DNA from: Saccharothrix obliqua
Lineage (GTDB): Bacteria > Actinomycetota > Actinomycetes > Mycobacteriales > Pseudonocardiaceae
DNA length: 64,000 bases
Direction: 5' to 3'
Assembly (NCBI RefSeq): GCF_019375475.1
Contig: NZ_JAHXGQ010000012.1
Coordinates: forward strand, 124,001-188,000
Shown here: positions 52,201-60,392 of the stretch, one piece after another
Position numbering within the stretch: position 1 is the first letter of the stretch
How the letters are laid out: each line of letters begins with the position of its first letter
The notes under the pieces: generated by a model
Seen by the model: only the letters and a program-made list of their open reading frames with translations
Databases searched by the model: none
Told to the model about the DNA's origin: nothing
Made by a program: the position numbers and the translations under genes

Positions 52201-54136
52201 GACCGTCGTCCGCGACATCGGACCGGGCATCTCCGGTGTGGTCGCCCGCGCCGACGTCGGCGCGACGCTCGCCCTGGTCCGGGACCTCCTCGACGCGGGC
52301 GTGAGCGCGCCGATCTGGTCGATCACCCGCGGCGCGGTGTCCACGAGCGGCGCCGACCCGCTGCACGACCCGGAGCAGGCGCAGGTCTGGGGGCTGGGCC
52401 ACGCCGTGGCCGTCGAGCACCCGCACCTGTGGGGCGGCGTGGTGGACCTGCCGCGAAGGGTGGACGACCGCGTGCTCACCCGCCTCGTCCGCGTGTTGAC
52501 CGGCGACGAGGACCAGGTGGCGATCCGCGAGAGCGGCACGTACGTCAAGCGGCTGGCGCGTGGTGGCCGCCCGGCGCACCGGCCCTGGACACCGCGCGGC
52601 ACGGTCCTCGTGACCGGCGGCGAGCACGGCGACCACGTCGTGCGCTGGCTGGCCGACCGGGGCGTCCGGGCGGTGGTCTGCGACGCGACCGACCGCGACG
52701 AGCTGGCGGAGGTGCTCGCCCGCACCCGGCCCACCGCCGTCGTGCACACCGCCGAGGTGCGTGGCGAAGGGCCGGTGGAGGACGTCACCGGGGAACGGCT
52801 CGCCGAGATCCTGCGCGCCAAGGTCGTCGCGGCGCGCAACCTGCACGACCTGGCCCCGGACACCGAACTCGTGTTCTTCTCGTCGGTGGCCGCCGTGCTG
52901 CCTGCGGGGCCGGGGCTCGGCGGCTTCGCGGCGGCCAACGCCTACCTCGACGCGCTGGCGCAGCACCGCATCGGCCTGGGCCTGCCCGCCAGGTCGATCG
53001 CCTGGGGCGTGTGGGACGACGGCGACGAGGACCGCCGCGCCCGCCTGGCCCGCCGCGGCCTCGGCACGATCCCGCCGAGCGCCGCGCTCAAGGCGTTGCC
53101 GGAGGTGACCGGCGGGCTGGTAGCCGACGTCGACTGGCCCGCGTACACCAGGGCGTTCGGGGCCCGCCCGCTGGTGCGCGACCTCGTCGCGCCGCACCGG
53201 GAAGCCGAGGAGGCCGACCCGTTCGCCGGCCTCGCCGACCTGCCCGAGGCCGAGCGCGGCCGGCGGGTGCTGGACGTCGTGCGGCGACGGGTCGCGGCCG
53301 TGCTCGGCCACTCCGGGATCGACGCCGTGCCGCCGGGAAGCGGTTTCCTGGAGCTGGGCATGGACTCGTTGACCGTGGTGGAGCTGCGCAACCAACTCGC
53401 CGCGACCACCGGCATCCGCCTGCCCGCGCGGATCGTGCTGGACACCCGGACACCCGAGGGGCTGGCGGACTGGCTGCTGGCGGTGGCGCTGGGCTCGACG
53501 CCGCCGCCTCCCGAGCGCTCGGACGCACCGCGGCTCGTCCCGCTCGCGACGGGACCGGCGACGCCCGCCCTGATCTGCCTGCCCACGGTGCTCGCCACGT
53601 CCGCGCCGCACCAGTTCGCCCGGTTCGCCGCGTGGTTCGCGGGCACGCGGACCGTCTCGGCGGTCGCCCTGCCCGGCTACCTGGCCGGCGAGCGACTGCC
53701 GCCCGACCTCGGGTCGCTGGTCGCCGACATCGCGCGCATCGTGCGTGGTGCCGGGCCGGTCGCGCTCGTCGGCTACTCCTCGGGCGGCCTGCTCGCCCAC
53801 GCCGTGGCCCGCGAGCTGGCGGCGGGCGGCGCACCGCCGCACGCCGTCGTCCTGCTCGACACCCACCGGTCCGGCCCGCCGCCGGAGCGGGTGCCGTTCG
53901 GCGAGCTGACGCCACCCGACCGGCGGCGGACCGCAGCCGCCGACCACTACCTGCGGCTGCTGGCGGACTGGTCGCCCGGCGGGGACGCGCCGCCGACCCT
54001 GCTGGTGCGCTCGACCGACGGTGCGCGGTGGGACCTGCCCCACGTGTCGGTCGAGGTGCCGAGCACCCACCTCTCCCTGATCGAACAGCACGCCGACGAC
54101 GCCGCCCGCGCGGTGGAGCGGTGGCTCGAACCCTGA
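49277..54136 (+). CDS. type I modular PKS module 3 with thioesterase (KS-AT-KR0-ACP-TE)
   Basis: A 1619-residue protein starting at GTG 49277, inside the stop of the preceding gene; the frame also stays open upstream, but that part lies in the second PKS and is not used. The N-terminal docking helix is typical ([15 protein letters not shown]). The KS has C197 and the AT (GHSQGE, S629) has IEVVQP and VASH, like module 1. The KR looks dead: the NADPH motif is TGGEHGDH (residues 1113-1120) instead of TGGTGxLG, and the catalytic Tyr is Phe1217 (GGFAAAN). The ACP is GMDSL (S1364). A type I thioesterase fills residues 1415-1619 with nucleophile GYSSGG (S1501), Asp in LLDTH and His in STHLSLI. It should add an (alkyl)malonyl unit, leave the ketone and release the chain. 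Confidence 0.94.
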   Translation: MTSDERKLRDYLKRVTAELRRRTGEPIAIVGMACRFPGGVRTPDELWELVDAGRDAITSFPDDRGWDVDALYDPEPGKPGASFTREGGFLHDVADFDAGFFGISPREALAMDPQQRLFLETAWEALEDAGIDPLSLRGTDTGVYAGCASEDYAALLATPPPDVEPYRLTGTAGSVLSGRVAYTFGLEGPAITVDTACSSSLTALHLAGQALRAGETSLALVGGVTVLNTPDPFVDFSRQRGLAADGRCKAFSARADGTGFGEGVGVLVVERLSDARRNGHPVLAVVRGSAVNQDGASNGLTAPSGPAQRRVIRAALEQARLTPADVDVVEAHGTGTSLGDPIEARALIATYGQDRDRPLWLGSVKSNLGHTLAAAGVAGVIKVVQAMRHGRLPRTLHVDEPSPHVDWSAGAVALLTEPVAWPRGDRPRRAAVSAFGMSGTNAHVILEESDVDTVDPMEASEVDGSTPLLLSARGEAALREQAARLRGRGTTPAVARTLAVHRAALEQRAVVRGEAGLAALAAGEPSADVVRGTARDRDRAVFVFPGQGSQWAGMALDLLASSPVFRERFAEVAKAVEEHVDWSVEGALRGEVSLERIEVVQPVLFTVHVALAELWRAHGVVPDAVVGHSQGEVAAACFAGALSVADAARLIVTRSRLFAEELVGRGAVASVASPVDELDLPEGLAVAGVNGPRSVTVAGPPAELERFVADRVAAGVRARVVAATVASHSPQVEPLRERLIELLSFVSPVRGAVPLYSTVTGEVLDGSELTADYWYENCRRPVGFEPVVRALLDHGHDVFIEASAHPVLTAPVVEIAEEVGADPVVVGSLRRGEGGLERFRLSAGELWAHGVPVDWATALPAVGPAPLPTYPFQRVRFWPDHERSAPEPADGFWTAVERQDVAGLADMLGVDAFVVGELVPALAAWRRERSAADERRYRVRWRPVADGPVPALTGTWLVVGEDTADVVPALEAHGATVVRDIGPGISGVVARADVGATLALVRDLLDAGVSAPIWSITRGAVSTSGADPLHDPEQAQVWGLGHAVAVEHPHLWGGVVDLPRRVDDRVLTRLVRVLTGDEDQVAIRESGTYVKRLARGGRPAHRPWTPRGTVLVTGGEHGDHVVRWLADRGVRAVVCDATDRDELAEVLARTRPTAVVHTAEVRGEGPVEDVTGERLAEILRAKVVAARNLHDLAPDTELVFFSSVAAVLPAGPGLGGFAAANAYLDALAQHRIGLGLPARSIAWGVWDDGDEDRRARLARRGLGTIPPSAALKALPEVTGGLVADVDWPAYTRAFGARPLVRDLVAPHREAEEADPFAGLADLPEAERGRRVLDVVRRRVAAVLGHSGIDAVPPGSGFLELGMDSLTVVELRNQLAATTGIRLPARIVLDTRTPEGLADWLLAVALGSTPPPPERSDAPRLVPLATGPATPALICLPTVLATSAPHQFARFAAWFAGTRTVSAVALPGYLAGERLPPDLGSLVADIARIVRGAGPVALVGYSSGGLLAHAVARELAAGGAPPHAVVLLDTHRSGPPPERVPFGELTPPDRRRTAAADHYLRLLADWSPGGDAPPTLLVRSTDGARWDLPHVSVEVPSTHLSLIEQHADDAARAVERWLEP
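51554..51615 (+). repeat. 62-bp identity between AT domains of modules 1 and 3 (copy 2)
   Basis: Second copy of the 62-base segment at 43358-43419, within the AT of module 3. Confidence 0.85.
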
Positions 54137-54148
54137 ACGGAGGCAGCA

Positions 54149-55579
54149 GTGCGACAGGTGCTGGTGGTCGGAGCGGGTCCGTGCGGTCTCGCCGCGGCGT
54201 GCGCGCTGCGGCGGCACGGCGTCTCGGTGCGGGTCGTGGAGTCCGCGCTCGAACCACGCAAGGGGAGCCGGGCGGTCCAGCTGTGGCCGCCCGCGCTGGA
54301 AGTGCTCGACGACCTCGGCGTGCTCGACGAAGCGTTGGCCGCCGGGCAGCGGGTGCACGCCATGAGCTACCACCTGGCCGGCGGGCCGACGCTGCGCGTC
54401 GCGGTCGGTGCCGAGAACGAACCGCTGCTGCTGCCCCAGGAGACCACCGACGGGCTGCTGGAAGGCGCGCTGGCGGAGCTGGGCGTCCGGGTCGAACGCG
54501 GCACCGCGGTCACCGACGTGGTGGCCGGGGACGGGTTCGTCAAGGTCGAGGTGACCGGTCCGGACGGGCCGGAGGTGATCGAGGCGGACTGGCTGCTCGG
54601 CGCGGACGGCGTGCACAGCACCGTGCGCGAGCGGCTCGGTGTGGAGTTCCCGGGTGCGCAGGTGCCGATGCCGTTCCTCATCGCCGAAGGCGAGGTCGAC
54701 GGCGAGTACGAGCAGGGCGCCGTGCACTACTTCCTCGGTCGCACGGGTTCCCTGGTGTTCGCGCCGATGCGGCACGACGTGGTCCGCATCGGTGCCATCG
54801 TCGCCGCCGCCACCCCGGAGACGCCGGAAGGCGTTCAAGCGCTGCTGGACGAACGCGGTCCCGGTGGGCTGCGGTTGACCGGCGTCGACCGGATAGCCAA
54901 GTTCACCAGTCACGAGCGCATCGCCACCGCGTTCCAGGGCAAGCGCTGGTTCCTCCTGGGCGACGCCGCGCACACCCACTCGGCGGTCGGCGGCCAGGGG
55001 CTCAACCTGGGCCTCCAGGACGTGCGCAACCTGGTGTGGCGGCTCGCCGGCGTCATCCACGGCCGGTTCGACCCGGCCGTCCTCGACTCCTACGACGCCG
55101 AGCGCCGGACGGCGGCGGAGCAGGTCGTCGGCATCACCCGCCGGTTCGTCCGGATGTTCACCCTCGGCCCGTTCGGGGCCAAGGTCCGCAACGCGTCGTG
55201 GAGCGCCCTGGAGTCGTCGGGGCTGCTGCGCCGCTGGTTCGCGCCACTGGTCGCGGGCAGGCGCGTCCACTACCCGGACGTGCTGCTGGGCACCGGCCGC
55301 CGCCGGAGCACGCGGGCGCCGGCCCGGGTGGTGGCCGCGGCCGGGCGCGACCCGGCGCGGCTGCGGCTGGTGACCACCGGTCCCGCCGCCGGCGCGGTCG
55401 CCCGGCTGGCCGCCGCGATCGCCGACCGCGCGCCCGACCGCGTGGCGCACCACCACCTGGCCCGCGGCCGTGCCGGTTTCCTGGTGCTGCGGCCGGACGA
55501 CTACGTCGCGGCCCGCGGTACCCGGCCCGCCGAGCTGGCCGACGTCGAGGAGTCGCTGAACGCCCTGGCAGCACGATGA
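54149..55579 (+). CDS. FAD-dependent monooxygenase (aromatic/phenol hydroxylase family)
   Basis: A 476-residue flavoprotein monooxygenase. The N-terminal dinucleotide fold has VVGAGPCGLAAACAL (GxGxxG at residues 7-12). The DG motif lies in LLGADGVHSTVRE and the second FAD motif is FLLGDAAHTHSAVGGQGLN. The C-terminal third resembles the thioredoxin-like domain of phenol-hydroxylase-type enzymes, without known catalytic cysteines. It should hydroxylate or oxidatively rearrange the released polyketide using NAD(P)H and O2; an enolised pyrone or cyclic diketone is a plausible substrate (inferred). The GTG start has ACGGAGG nine bases upstream and follows the TE by 12 bases, so it belongs to the PKS operon. 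Confidence 0.9.
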   Translation: MRQVLVVGAGPCGLAAACALRRHGVSVRVVESALEPRKGSRAVQLWPPALEVLDDLGVLDEALAAGQRVHAMSYHLAGGPTLRVAVGAENEPLLLPQETTDGLLEGALAELGVRVERGTAVTDVVAGDGFVKVEVTGPDGPEVIEADWLLGADGVHSTVRERLGVEFPGAQVPMPFLIAEGEVDGEYEQGAVHYFLGRTGSLVFAPMRHDVVRIGAIVAAATPETPEGVQALLDERGPGGLRLTGVDRIAKFTSHERIATAFQGKRWFLLGDAAHTHSAVGGQGLNLGLQDVRNLVWRLAGVIHGRFDPAVLDSYDAERRTAAEQVVGITRRFVRMFTLGPFGAKVRNASWSALESSGLLRRWFAPLVAGRRVHYPDVLLGTGRRRSTRAPARVVAAAGRDPARLRLVTTGPAAGAVARLAAAIADRAPDRVAHHHLARGRAGFLVLRPDDYVAARGTRPAELADVEESLNALAAR

Positions 55580-55816
55580 CCGGGGTCCACGTACGGCCGA
55601 CCGAGCCGGCCGCGTTGAAGATCGCGGCACGCCAAGGGGAAGCCCACCCCGCACGAGCGCATCGGGCTGGTGCTGGACGAGGGGTCGTCCACCGGGATCA
55701 AGGCGTTGCGCCGGCACCGCGCGACCGGCTTCGGCCCGGAGCACCGCCGTCCGACAGCGCGGTCACCGGCTGGGGCCGGCACACCGGCGGTCCTGGCGGT
55801 CGGGCTGACGGAATAG
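55576..55816 (+). pseudogene. N-terminal remnant of an acyl-CoA carboxylase beta subunit (PccB/AccD-like)
   Basis: An ATG overlaps the monooxygenase stop (ATGA). Read over three frames the segment gives MTGVHVRPTEPAALKIAARQ, then GKPTPHERIGLVLDEGSSTG and IKALRRHRATGFGPEHRRP, then DSAVTGWGRHTGG. This follows the conserved start of propionyl/acyl-CoA carboxylase carboxyltransferase subunits (K-TxxERIxLLLDEGSF, RHRxTxFGxE, RPxGDGVVTGxG). Two frameshifts and loss of everything after about 80 residues mark it as dead. It ends exactly where the promoter of the next P450 begins. A complete gene would have made methylmalonyl- or alkylmalonyl-CoA. Confidence 0.75.
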
Positions 55817-55860
55817 GGGATGGTTCCGGGTTGGCGTTAGGGGTTGCCGCTCAATAGCGT
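55814..55860 (+). promoter_or_regulatory. putative LAL activator site and promoter of the first P450 gene
   Basis: TAGGGG (55814-55819), 8 bases, GGGTTGG (55828-55834), 20 bases, TAGCGT (55855-55860). A second TTAGGGGTTG lies between the two boxes. The GTG start is only 26 bases after the TAGCGT box. Confidence 0.7.
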
Positions 55861-55886
55861 TCGAGTACGAACCGGGAGGGGGCGGT

Positions 55887-57149
55887 GTGAACGCCAGGGA
55901 AATCGTCGACGGATTACCGCCGGTGCTCGGCGGGTTCGACCTGACCGACCAGACGAGATTCGCGGAGGGGACGCCCTACGAGCTTTTCGCGCGATTGCGC
56001 GTGGCCGCGCCGGTGCTGTGGCACCCGCCCGGCCGCAGCGCGGACGGCGAGAGCTTCTGGGTGCTCACCAGGCACGAGGACATCGCGGCGGTGGCCGCCG
56101 ACCCGGTGTTCTCCGCCGAGGGCGGCGGGGGCCGGGCGGGCGGTGGCAACCACCTGGACGACCTGCCGATGGGCGTCATCCCCGGCGTGATGATCGCGAT
56201 GATGGACGACCCGCGGCACGACGTGATCCGCCGGCTGCTCGCCCCGTCGGTCACCGGCCGCGCCGTGACCGCCCTGCGCGGTGACCTGCGTGCCATGGCC
56301 AATGAGCTGGTCGCGCCGTTCGTCGGCGCGGGCCCGGTGAACTTCGTCGACGACGTGTCGCACCCGTTCGCGGTGCAGGCGATGGCCGTGCTCCTGGGCG
56401 TTCCGGAGGCCGACTGGGGCCGGTTGCGGGACTGGTCGCACCACGCGCTGGGGTTCCTCAACCGCCGCACGGGCGAGGCGGACGCGAAGTCGGCGGAGAT
56501 CTTCGGCGCCATGCGGGAGTATTTCGGCGGGCTGCTCGCGGCCAAGCGCGCGGCGCCCGGTCCCGACCTGGGCAGCGTCCTGGCCGCGGGCGACCCGCCA
56601 CCGGGGCAGCCGCCGCTGTCCGACGCCGAGCGCGAGGTCAACGCGAACGTCCTGATGGTCACCGGGCTGGAACAGCCCCGGAACACGATCGCGGGCGCGG
56701 TGCGGGCGTTCGCCGAGCACCCCGACCAGTGGCGGCTGCTGCGCGAGCACCGCGAGCTGCTGCCGTCGGCGATCGAGGAAGTCCTGCGGTGGAACCCGCC
56801 CAACCCCTACAACCGGCGCACCGCCACCCGCGACGTCGTGTTGCGGGGCAACCTCATCCGGGCGGGGCAGAAGGTCACGCTGTGGTGGCCCTCGGCCAAC
56901 CGCGACGAGGCGGTCTTCACCGACCCCGACACCTTCGACATCCGCCGCGACCCCAACCCGCACCTGTCGTTCGGCCACGGCGCGCACTTCTGCCTGGGCG
57001 ACGAGGTCGGGAAGCTGGAGATCGCGCTGGTGCTGGAAGCGCTGCTGGACCGGGTGCGGGAGATCCGGCCCGCGGGCCCGGTGGTCTGGGGAGCGAGCAA
57101 CAAGCACACCATCCCCCTGGACGTCCCGGTGGAGCTGCTGCCGGAATAG
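55887..57149 (+). CDS. cytochrome P450 with atypical I-helix
   Basis: A 420-residue cytosolic P450. The haem loop is FGHGAHFCLG with the thiolate C369, and the ExxR motif is EEVLR. The I-helix site reads VTGLEQPRNTI (residues 258-268). The acid E262 is followed by Gln and Pro where nearly all P450s have Thr, so the usual proton-delivery threonine is missing. It should oxidise the polyketide with external ferredoxin partners, but by an unusual route, or it may not be a normal hydroxylase. The GTG at 55887 follows GGGAGGGGGC. It has its own putative activator site, and its TAG stop is part of the next activator site. Confidence 0.9.
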   Translation: MNAREIVDGLPPVLGGFDLTDQTRFAEGTPYELFARLRVAAPVLWHPPGRSADGESFWVLTRHEDIAAVAADPVFSAEGGGGRAGGGNHLDDLPMGVIPGVMIAMMDDPRHDVIRRLLAPSVTGRAVTALRGDLRAMANELVAPFVGAGPVNFVDDVSHPFAVQAMAVLLGVPEADWGRLRDWSHHALGFLNRRTGEADAKSAEIFGAMREYFGGLLAAKRAAPGPDLGSVLAAGDPPPGQPPLSDAEREVNANVLMVTGLEQPRNTIAGAVRAFAEHPDQWRLLREHRELLPSAIEEVLRWNPPNPYNRRTATRDVVLRGNLIRAGQKVTLWWPSANRDEAVFTDPDTFDIRRDPNPHLSFGHGAHFCLGDEVGKLEIALVLEALLDRVREIRPAGPVVWGASNKHTIPLDVPVELLPE

Positions 57150-57192
57150 GGGTCGACTCGGGGTTGGAACACCCCTGGTGCGGCCGTAGCCT
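57147..57192 (+). promoter_or_regulatory. putative LAL activator site and promoter of the ACAD-P450 operon
   Basis: TAGGGG (57147-57152) begins with the stop codon of the preceding P450. Eight bases later comes GGGTTGG (57161-57167), then 19 bases and TAGCCT (57187-57192). The CCG before the last box is shared with the CCR promoter. The leader to the next start is about 145 bases. Confidence 0.7.
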
Positions 57193-57337
57193 GAAATCAG
57201 TCCCGAACACCGGCGCGTAGTCCGGTGAACACGGGCTTTTGCGGCCGTCTTCTCTCCCGTTGGGCACCGCGGTCCGATTGTTTCCGACCGCGTGGTCCGG
57301 CGTGGCTTCCGCACGTGTGAAATCCGGGGGAATCGTG

Positions 57338-58987
57338 GTGAGCAGCGAACGGAGTGGGCCGGGCCTTCGGGCCGGTTTCGCCTCGGGTCGGGTGGACTGG
57401 GCGGGGTTGCTGGACTTCCCCGTCCACGACCCGGTCGACCGCAAGTCGGGCGACGAGGCGTTGGAGGCGCTGGGAGAAGTGCTCGCGACGGCGTCGCCGG
57501 AGGAGGTCGACGAGACCGGCGAGGTGCCCGCGGACCTCGTCACGCGGTTGCGCGAGGGCGGGTTCCTGGCCCTGCGCAACGATTCCGCGCTCGGTGGCCG
57601 GGAGCTGTCGGCCTACGACGCCTTCCGGGTGGTCGAGCGGGCGTGTCGCGACTCGGTCGCGATCGGGCAGCTCCTCGCCGTGCAGTCCGGCGTGGGCGTC
57701 CCGGCGCTGCTGCCCGCCCTGCCCGCCGGTCCGCTGGCCGACCACCTGGCCGAGCGGGTGCGGGCGGGTGCGTTGTCCGGGTTCGCGGTCACCGAACCGG
57801 CCGGCCGCAACAACACCTGGCCCGAGCTGACCGCGACCTCGACCGAGGGCGGTTTCCTGCTGCACGGCGAGAAGCTGTTCACCGGCAACGGAACCGTCGC
57901 CGAAGTCCTCGCGGTCACCGCGGTGCACGGCGAGGGCGACCGGCGGCGGCTGTGCGTGTGCTTCGTCGACACCGCGGCCCCCGGCTTCGAGGTGACCTCG
58001 CGGCTGGAGTTCGCCGGCAGCAGGGGGTTGCCCAACGGCGCGCTGCGGTTCGACGGCGTGCACGTGCCGGCGGACCGCGTGCTCATCGGCGCCGAGGGCG
58101 ACCCGCGGATGCCGGTGGCCGGGTTCGGCCCGGTCGTCCTGCTCGGGATGCTGTACTTCACCGCCGCGCCGGCCGTCGCGATCGCCCGCGACTGCCTGGA
58201 GTGGAGCCGGTCGTTCGTGACGCGCCGCCGCGTCGACGGCCGCGAACTCCTCGACTACGAACAGGTCCAGCAGATCCTGGCGCTCAACGCCGCGGACGTG
58301 GCGGCGCTGGACAGCGCGGCGCGGTGGAGCCTGCTGGCCGAGGGCCGTGACTTCGAGCGCACCCTGCTCAAGAACCTGTGCGCCCGCACCGCCTGGCGCG
58401 TCGTCGACCGCACCGTCTCCCTGTTCGGCGGCGAGGGCGTCGAGACGGTGCGCAGCAAGCGGCGGCGCGGCGTGGACCCGGTCCCGACCGAACGCGCCCT
58501 GCGGGACGCGCGCGGGCTGCGGATCGCGGGCAACGTCGACTTCCGGCTCGACCACACGGCCATGGCGGCGTTCCTGGCCGACGGGCACGCGTTCGCCACC
58601 GCGGCGATGGCGGCCGAGGACGTCCGGGGAGGGGACCTGTCCGCGGCCAACCGGGTGCACCTGCGGATCGCGGCCGGCCACGTGCGCCGGTTCGCCGAGG
58701 CGTGCGCCGACCTGTCCGGATCCCCTGACGCGCGCCAGCACCCGGTCGCCCTGCTCGGCGAGATCGCGGGCGAGCTGCTGGGCGTGCTGACCCTGCTCGC
58801 CACGACCGCCGGACCGTCCTCTTCGGACAGCGGCCCGAGCCAGGACGTGGCCGACATCCACTGCTCCGACGCCGAGCACCGCATCGCCGACCTGTGGCGG
58901 CGGTTCGACACCGGCCACCAACCCGAGTTCGCCGCGCTCGCCCGGTCCGTCGCGGCCCGGCGCGCGGAGGAGGGAACCCACCGATGA
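57338..58987 (+). CDS. acyl-CoA-dehydrogenase-fold flavoprotein lacking the canonical catalytic Glu
   Basis: A 549-residue protein of the acyl-CoA dehydrogenase family: an N-terminal helical domain, the middle beta domain with FAVTEPAGRNN and LLHGEKLFTGNG, and the C-terminal helical domain (SLFGGEGV, RALRDARGLRIAG). A roughly 130-residue C-terminal extension makes it longer than usual. Where dehydrogenases have the catalytic Glu (RIYEGT), this protein has RIAGNVDF (395-402). It may instead act as a flavin oxidase or hydroxylase on a carrier-bound or free intermediate, or use a base elsewhere. The GTG at 57338 follows GGGGGAA; longer in-frame starts upstream lie in the leader. It overlaps the second P450 by ATGA. 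Confidence 0.85.
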   Translation: MSSERSGPGLRAGFASGRVDWAGLLDFPVHDPVDRKSGDEALEALGEVLATASPEEVDETGEVPADLVTRLREGGFLALRNDSALGGRELSAYDAFRVVERACRDSVAIGQLLAVQSGVGVPALLPALPAGPLADHLAERVRAGALSGFAVTEPAGRNNTWPELTATSTEGGFLLHGEKLFTGNGTVAEVLAVTAVHGEGDRRRLCVCFVDTAAPGFEVTSRLEFAGSRGLPNGALRFDGVHVPADRVLIGAEGDPRMPVAGFGPVVLLGMLYFTAAPAVAIARDCLEWSRSFVTRRRVDGRELLDYEQVQQILALNAADVAALDSAARWSLLAEGRDFERTLLKNLCARTAWRVVDRTVSLFGGEGVETVRSKRRRGVDPVPTERALRDARGLRIAGNVDFRLDHTAMAAFLADGHAFATAAMAAEDVRGGDLSAANRVHLRIAAGHVRRFAEACADLSGSPDARQHPVALLGEIAGELLGVLTLLATTAGPSSSDSGPSQDVADIHCSDAEHRIADLWRRFDTGHQPEFAALARSVAARRAEEGTHR

Positions 58988-60225
58988 CCAGCACCGCCGT
59001 CGACCTGGACACCGTCCGGCGACTCCTGCCGTTCGACCCCTTCGACCCCGGCTACCAGGCCGACCCCTACCCGGTGTACCAACGCATCCGCGCGGAGCGC
59101 GGTCAGCTCTTCCGGATGCCCGGCGGCATGATCTCCGTGCTGGGCCACCGGCACTGCTCGCAGCTGCTCAGCGACCCCCGCTTCGGGTGGGGCGACGACC
59201 CGGCCATCTCCGACCAGTTCGTGCCCGACCCCGACGGCGGCGCGCCGCACCGGCCGCTGCTGTTCATGGACCCGCCCGACCACACCCGCGTGCGCCGCCT
59301 GGTGTCCAAGGCGTTCACGCCGCGCACGGTGGAACGCCTGCGGGTCAAGACCGAGCTGTTCGCCGCCGAACTCGTGGCCGCCGCGCGCGAGAAAACCGTG
59401 GACGGCGTGGTCGACCTGATGGACGCCGTCCTGCGCCCGCTTCCCGGCATGGTGCTCAGCGAGCTGATGGACATCCCGGTGGAGTACCACTCGATGTTCA
59501 TCGCGCTGGCCAAGGAGAGCGGTCGCGGCCTGGACCCCGGCTTCACCCTCTCCGCCGAGGAGAAGAAGCTGCGTGACGACGCCCGCGACCAGATCACCGC
59601 CGCCGGCGCGGGGCTGGCCGCCGCCCGTCGGGAGAAGCCCGGCGACGACCTGGTCAGCCTGCTCGCCCTGGCCGAGTCCGAAGGGGACCGGCTGACCCGG
59701 ATGGAGCTGGAGCTGACGTTGATGAACCTGCTCGCGGCGGGCTTCAACGCCTCCGCCGCGATGATGGGCAACGTCATCCTGGCGATCCTGCGGCACCCCG
59801 ACGAACTCGCGTGGCTGCGTGCCCACCCCGAGCAGCTGGCCGGCGCCACCGAGGAGCTGGTGCGGTACGACGCGCCGATGCAGCTCGTCGTGCGCTCGGC
59901 GTTGGAGGAGGCGGAGATCGGCGACGTGGCGGTCGGTCCCGGCGACCAGTTCGCCCTCCTCCTCGGCGCGGGCAACCGCGACCCCGAGGAGCACACCGAC
60001 CCGGACCGCCTGGACCTGACCCGGCCGCCCAAGCGCAACCTCGGCTTCGGCCACGGCATCCACTTCTGCGTAGCCGCGCCGATCGGCCGGATGACCGCCC
60101 AGGTGACCCTCGCGGCGCTGATCCGGCACGACGTCGAGCTGGCGGTGCCCGAACCCCTTCGGGCGCCCGGCATCTCGATGCGCACGCTGGCCGAACTGCC
60201 GGTCGCCCTGGGCGGCGTGCGCTGA
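58984..60225 (+). CDS. cytochrome P450 (CYP105/107-like), atypical I-helix
   Basis: A 413-residue P450 with haem loop FGHGIHFCVA (C362), ExxR as EELVR, and MDPPDHTRVRRLVSKAFTPR, typical of Streptomyces-type class I enzymes. The I-helix reads LLAAGFNASAAMM: the normal AGHETT/AGxDTT is AGFNAS (252-257), with Asn for the acid and Ala for the threonine. It is translationally coupled to the ACAD-like protein, so the two probably act on the same intermediate. A 13-bp stem-loop just after its stop ends the operon. Confidence 0.9.
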   Translation: MTSTAVDLDTVRRLLPFDPFDPGYQADPYPVYQRIRAERGQLFRMPGGMISVLGHRHCSQLLSDPRFGWGDDPAISDQFVPDPDGGAPHRPLLFMDPPDHTRVRRLVSKAFTPRTVERLRVKTELFAAELVAAAREKTVDGVVDLMDAVLRPLPGMVLSELMDIPVEYHSMFIALAKESGRGLDPGFTLSAEEKKLRDDARDQITAAGAGLAAARREKPGDDLVSLLALAESEGDRLTRMELELTLMNLLAAGFNASAAMMGNVILAILRHPDELAWLRAHPEQLAGATEELVRYDAPMQLVVRSALEEAEIGDVAVGPGDQFALLLGAGNRDPEEHTDPDRLDLTRPPKRNLGFGHGIHFCVAAPIGRMTAQVTLAALIRHDVELAVPEPLRAPGISMRTLAELPVALGGVR

Positions 60226-60232
60226 CGGGGCA

Positions 60233-60267
60233 CCCGGCCGAGCGCCACCCGCGTGCGCTCGGCCGGG
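60233..60267 (+). terminator. 13-bp perfect stem-loop after the second P450
   Basis: CCCGGCCGAGCGC (60233-60245) and its exact reverse complement (60255-60267) flank a 9-base loop, eight bases after the P450 stop. It separates the LAL-type operons from the exporter unit. Confidence 0.85.
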
Positions 60268-60291
60268 CACGTGCTCGCTGACCTGCGCTGA

Positions 60292-60314
60292 CACACCGGT
60301 GTTCCCCTGGGACA
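60292..60314. repeat. 23-bp copy of the HxlR gene start, upstream of the MFS gene
   Basis: These 23 bases are identical to 63228-63250, which encode the first eight codons of the HxlR regulator. Similarity continues about 25 bases further on the 5' side (GGGTGGGGG and an AAGNAGG site). In this copy the ATG is CTG and the frame is lost downstream. It is either a remnant of a second HxlR gene or a shared regulator-binding sequence. Confidence 0.7.
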
Positions 60315-60392
60315 GCGAAGTGCCTTCTTCCCCCACCCGGGGGAACTCGCTGTGATTGCCCCATCCCGCACCGTCGAAAGAGGGTCCACACC

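Noticed and set aside
49586-55744. 2052-codon minus-strand open frame
   Set aside because: Antisense of the third PKS and monooxygenase genes; no recognisable domain.
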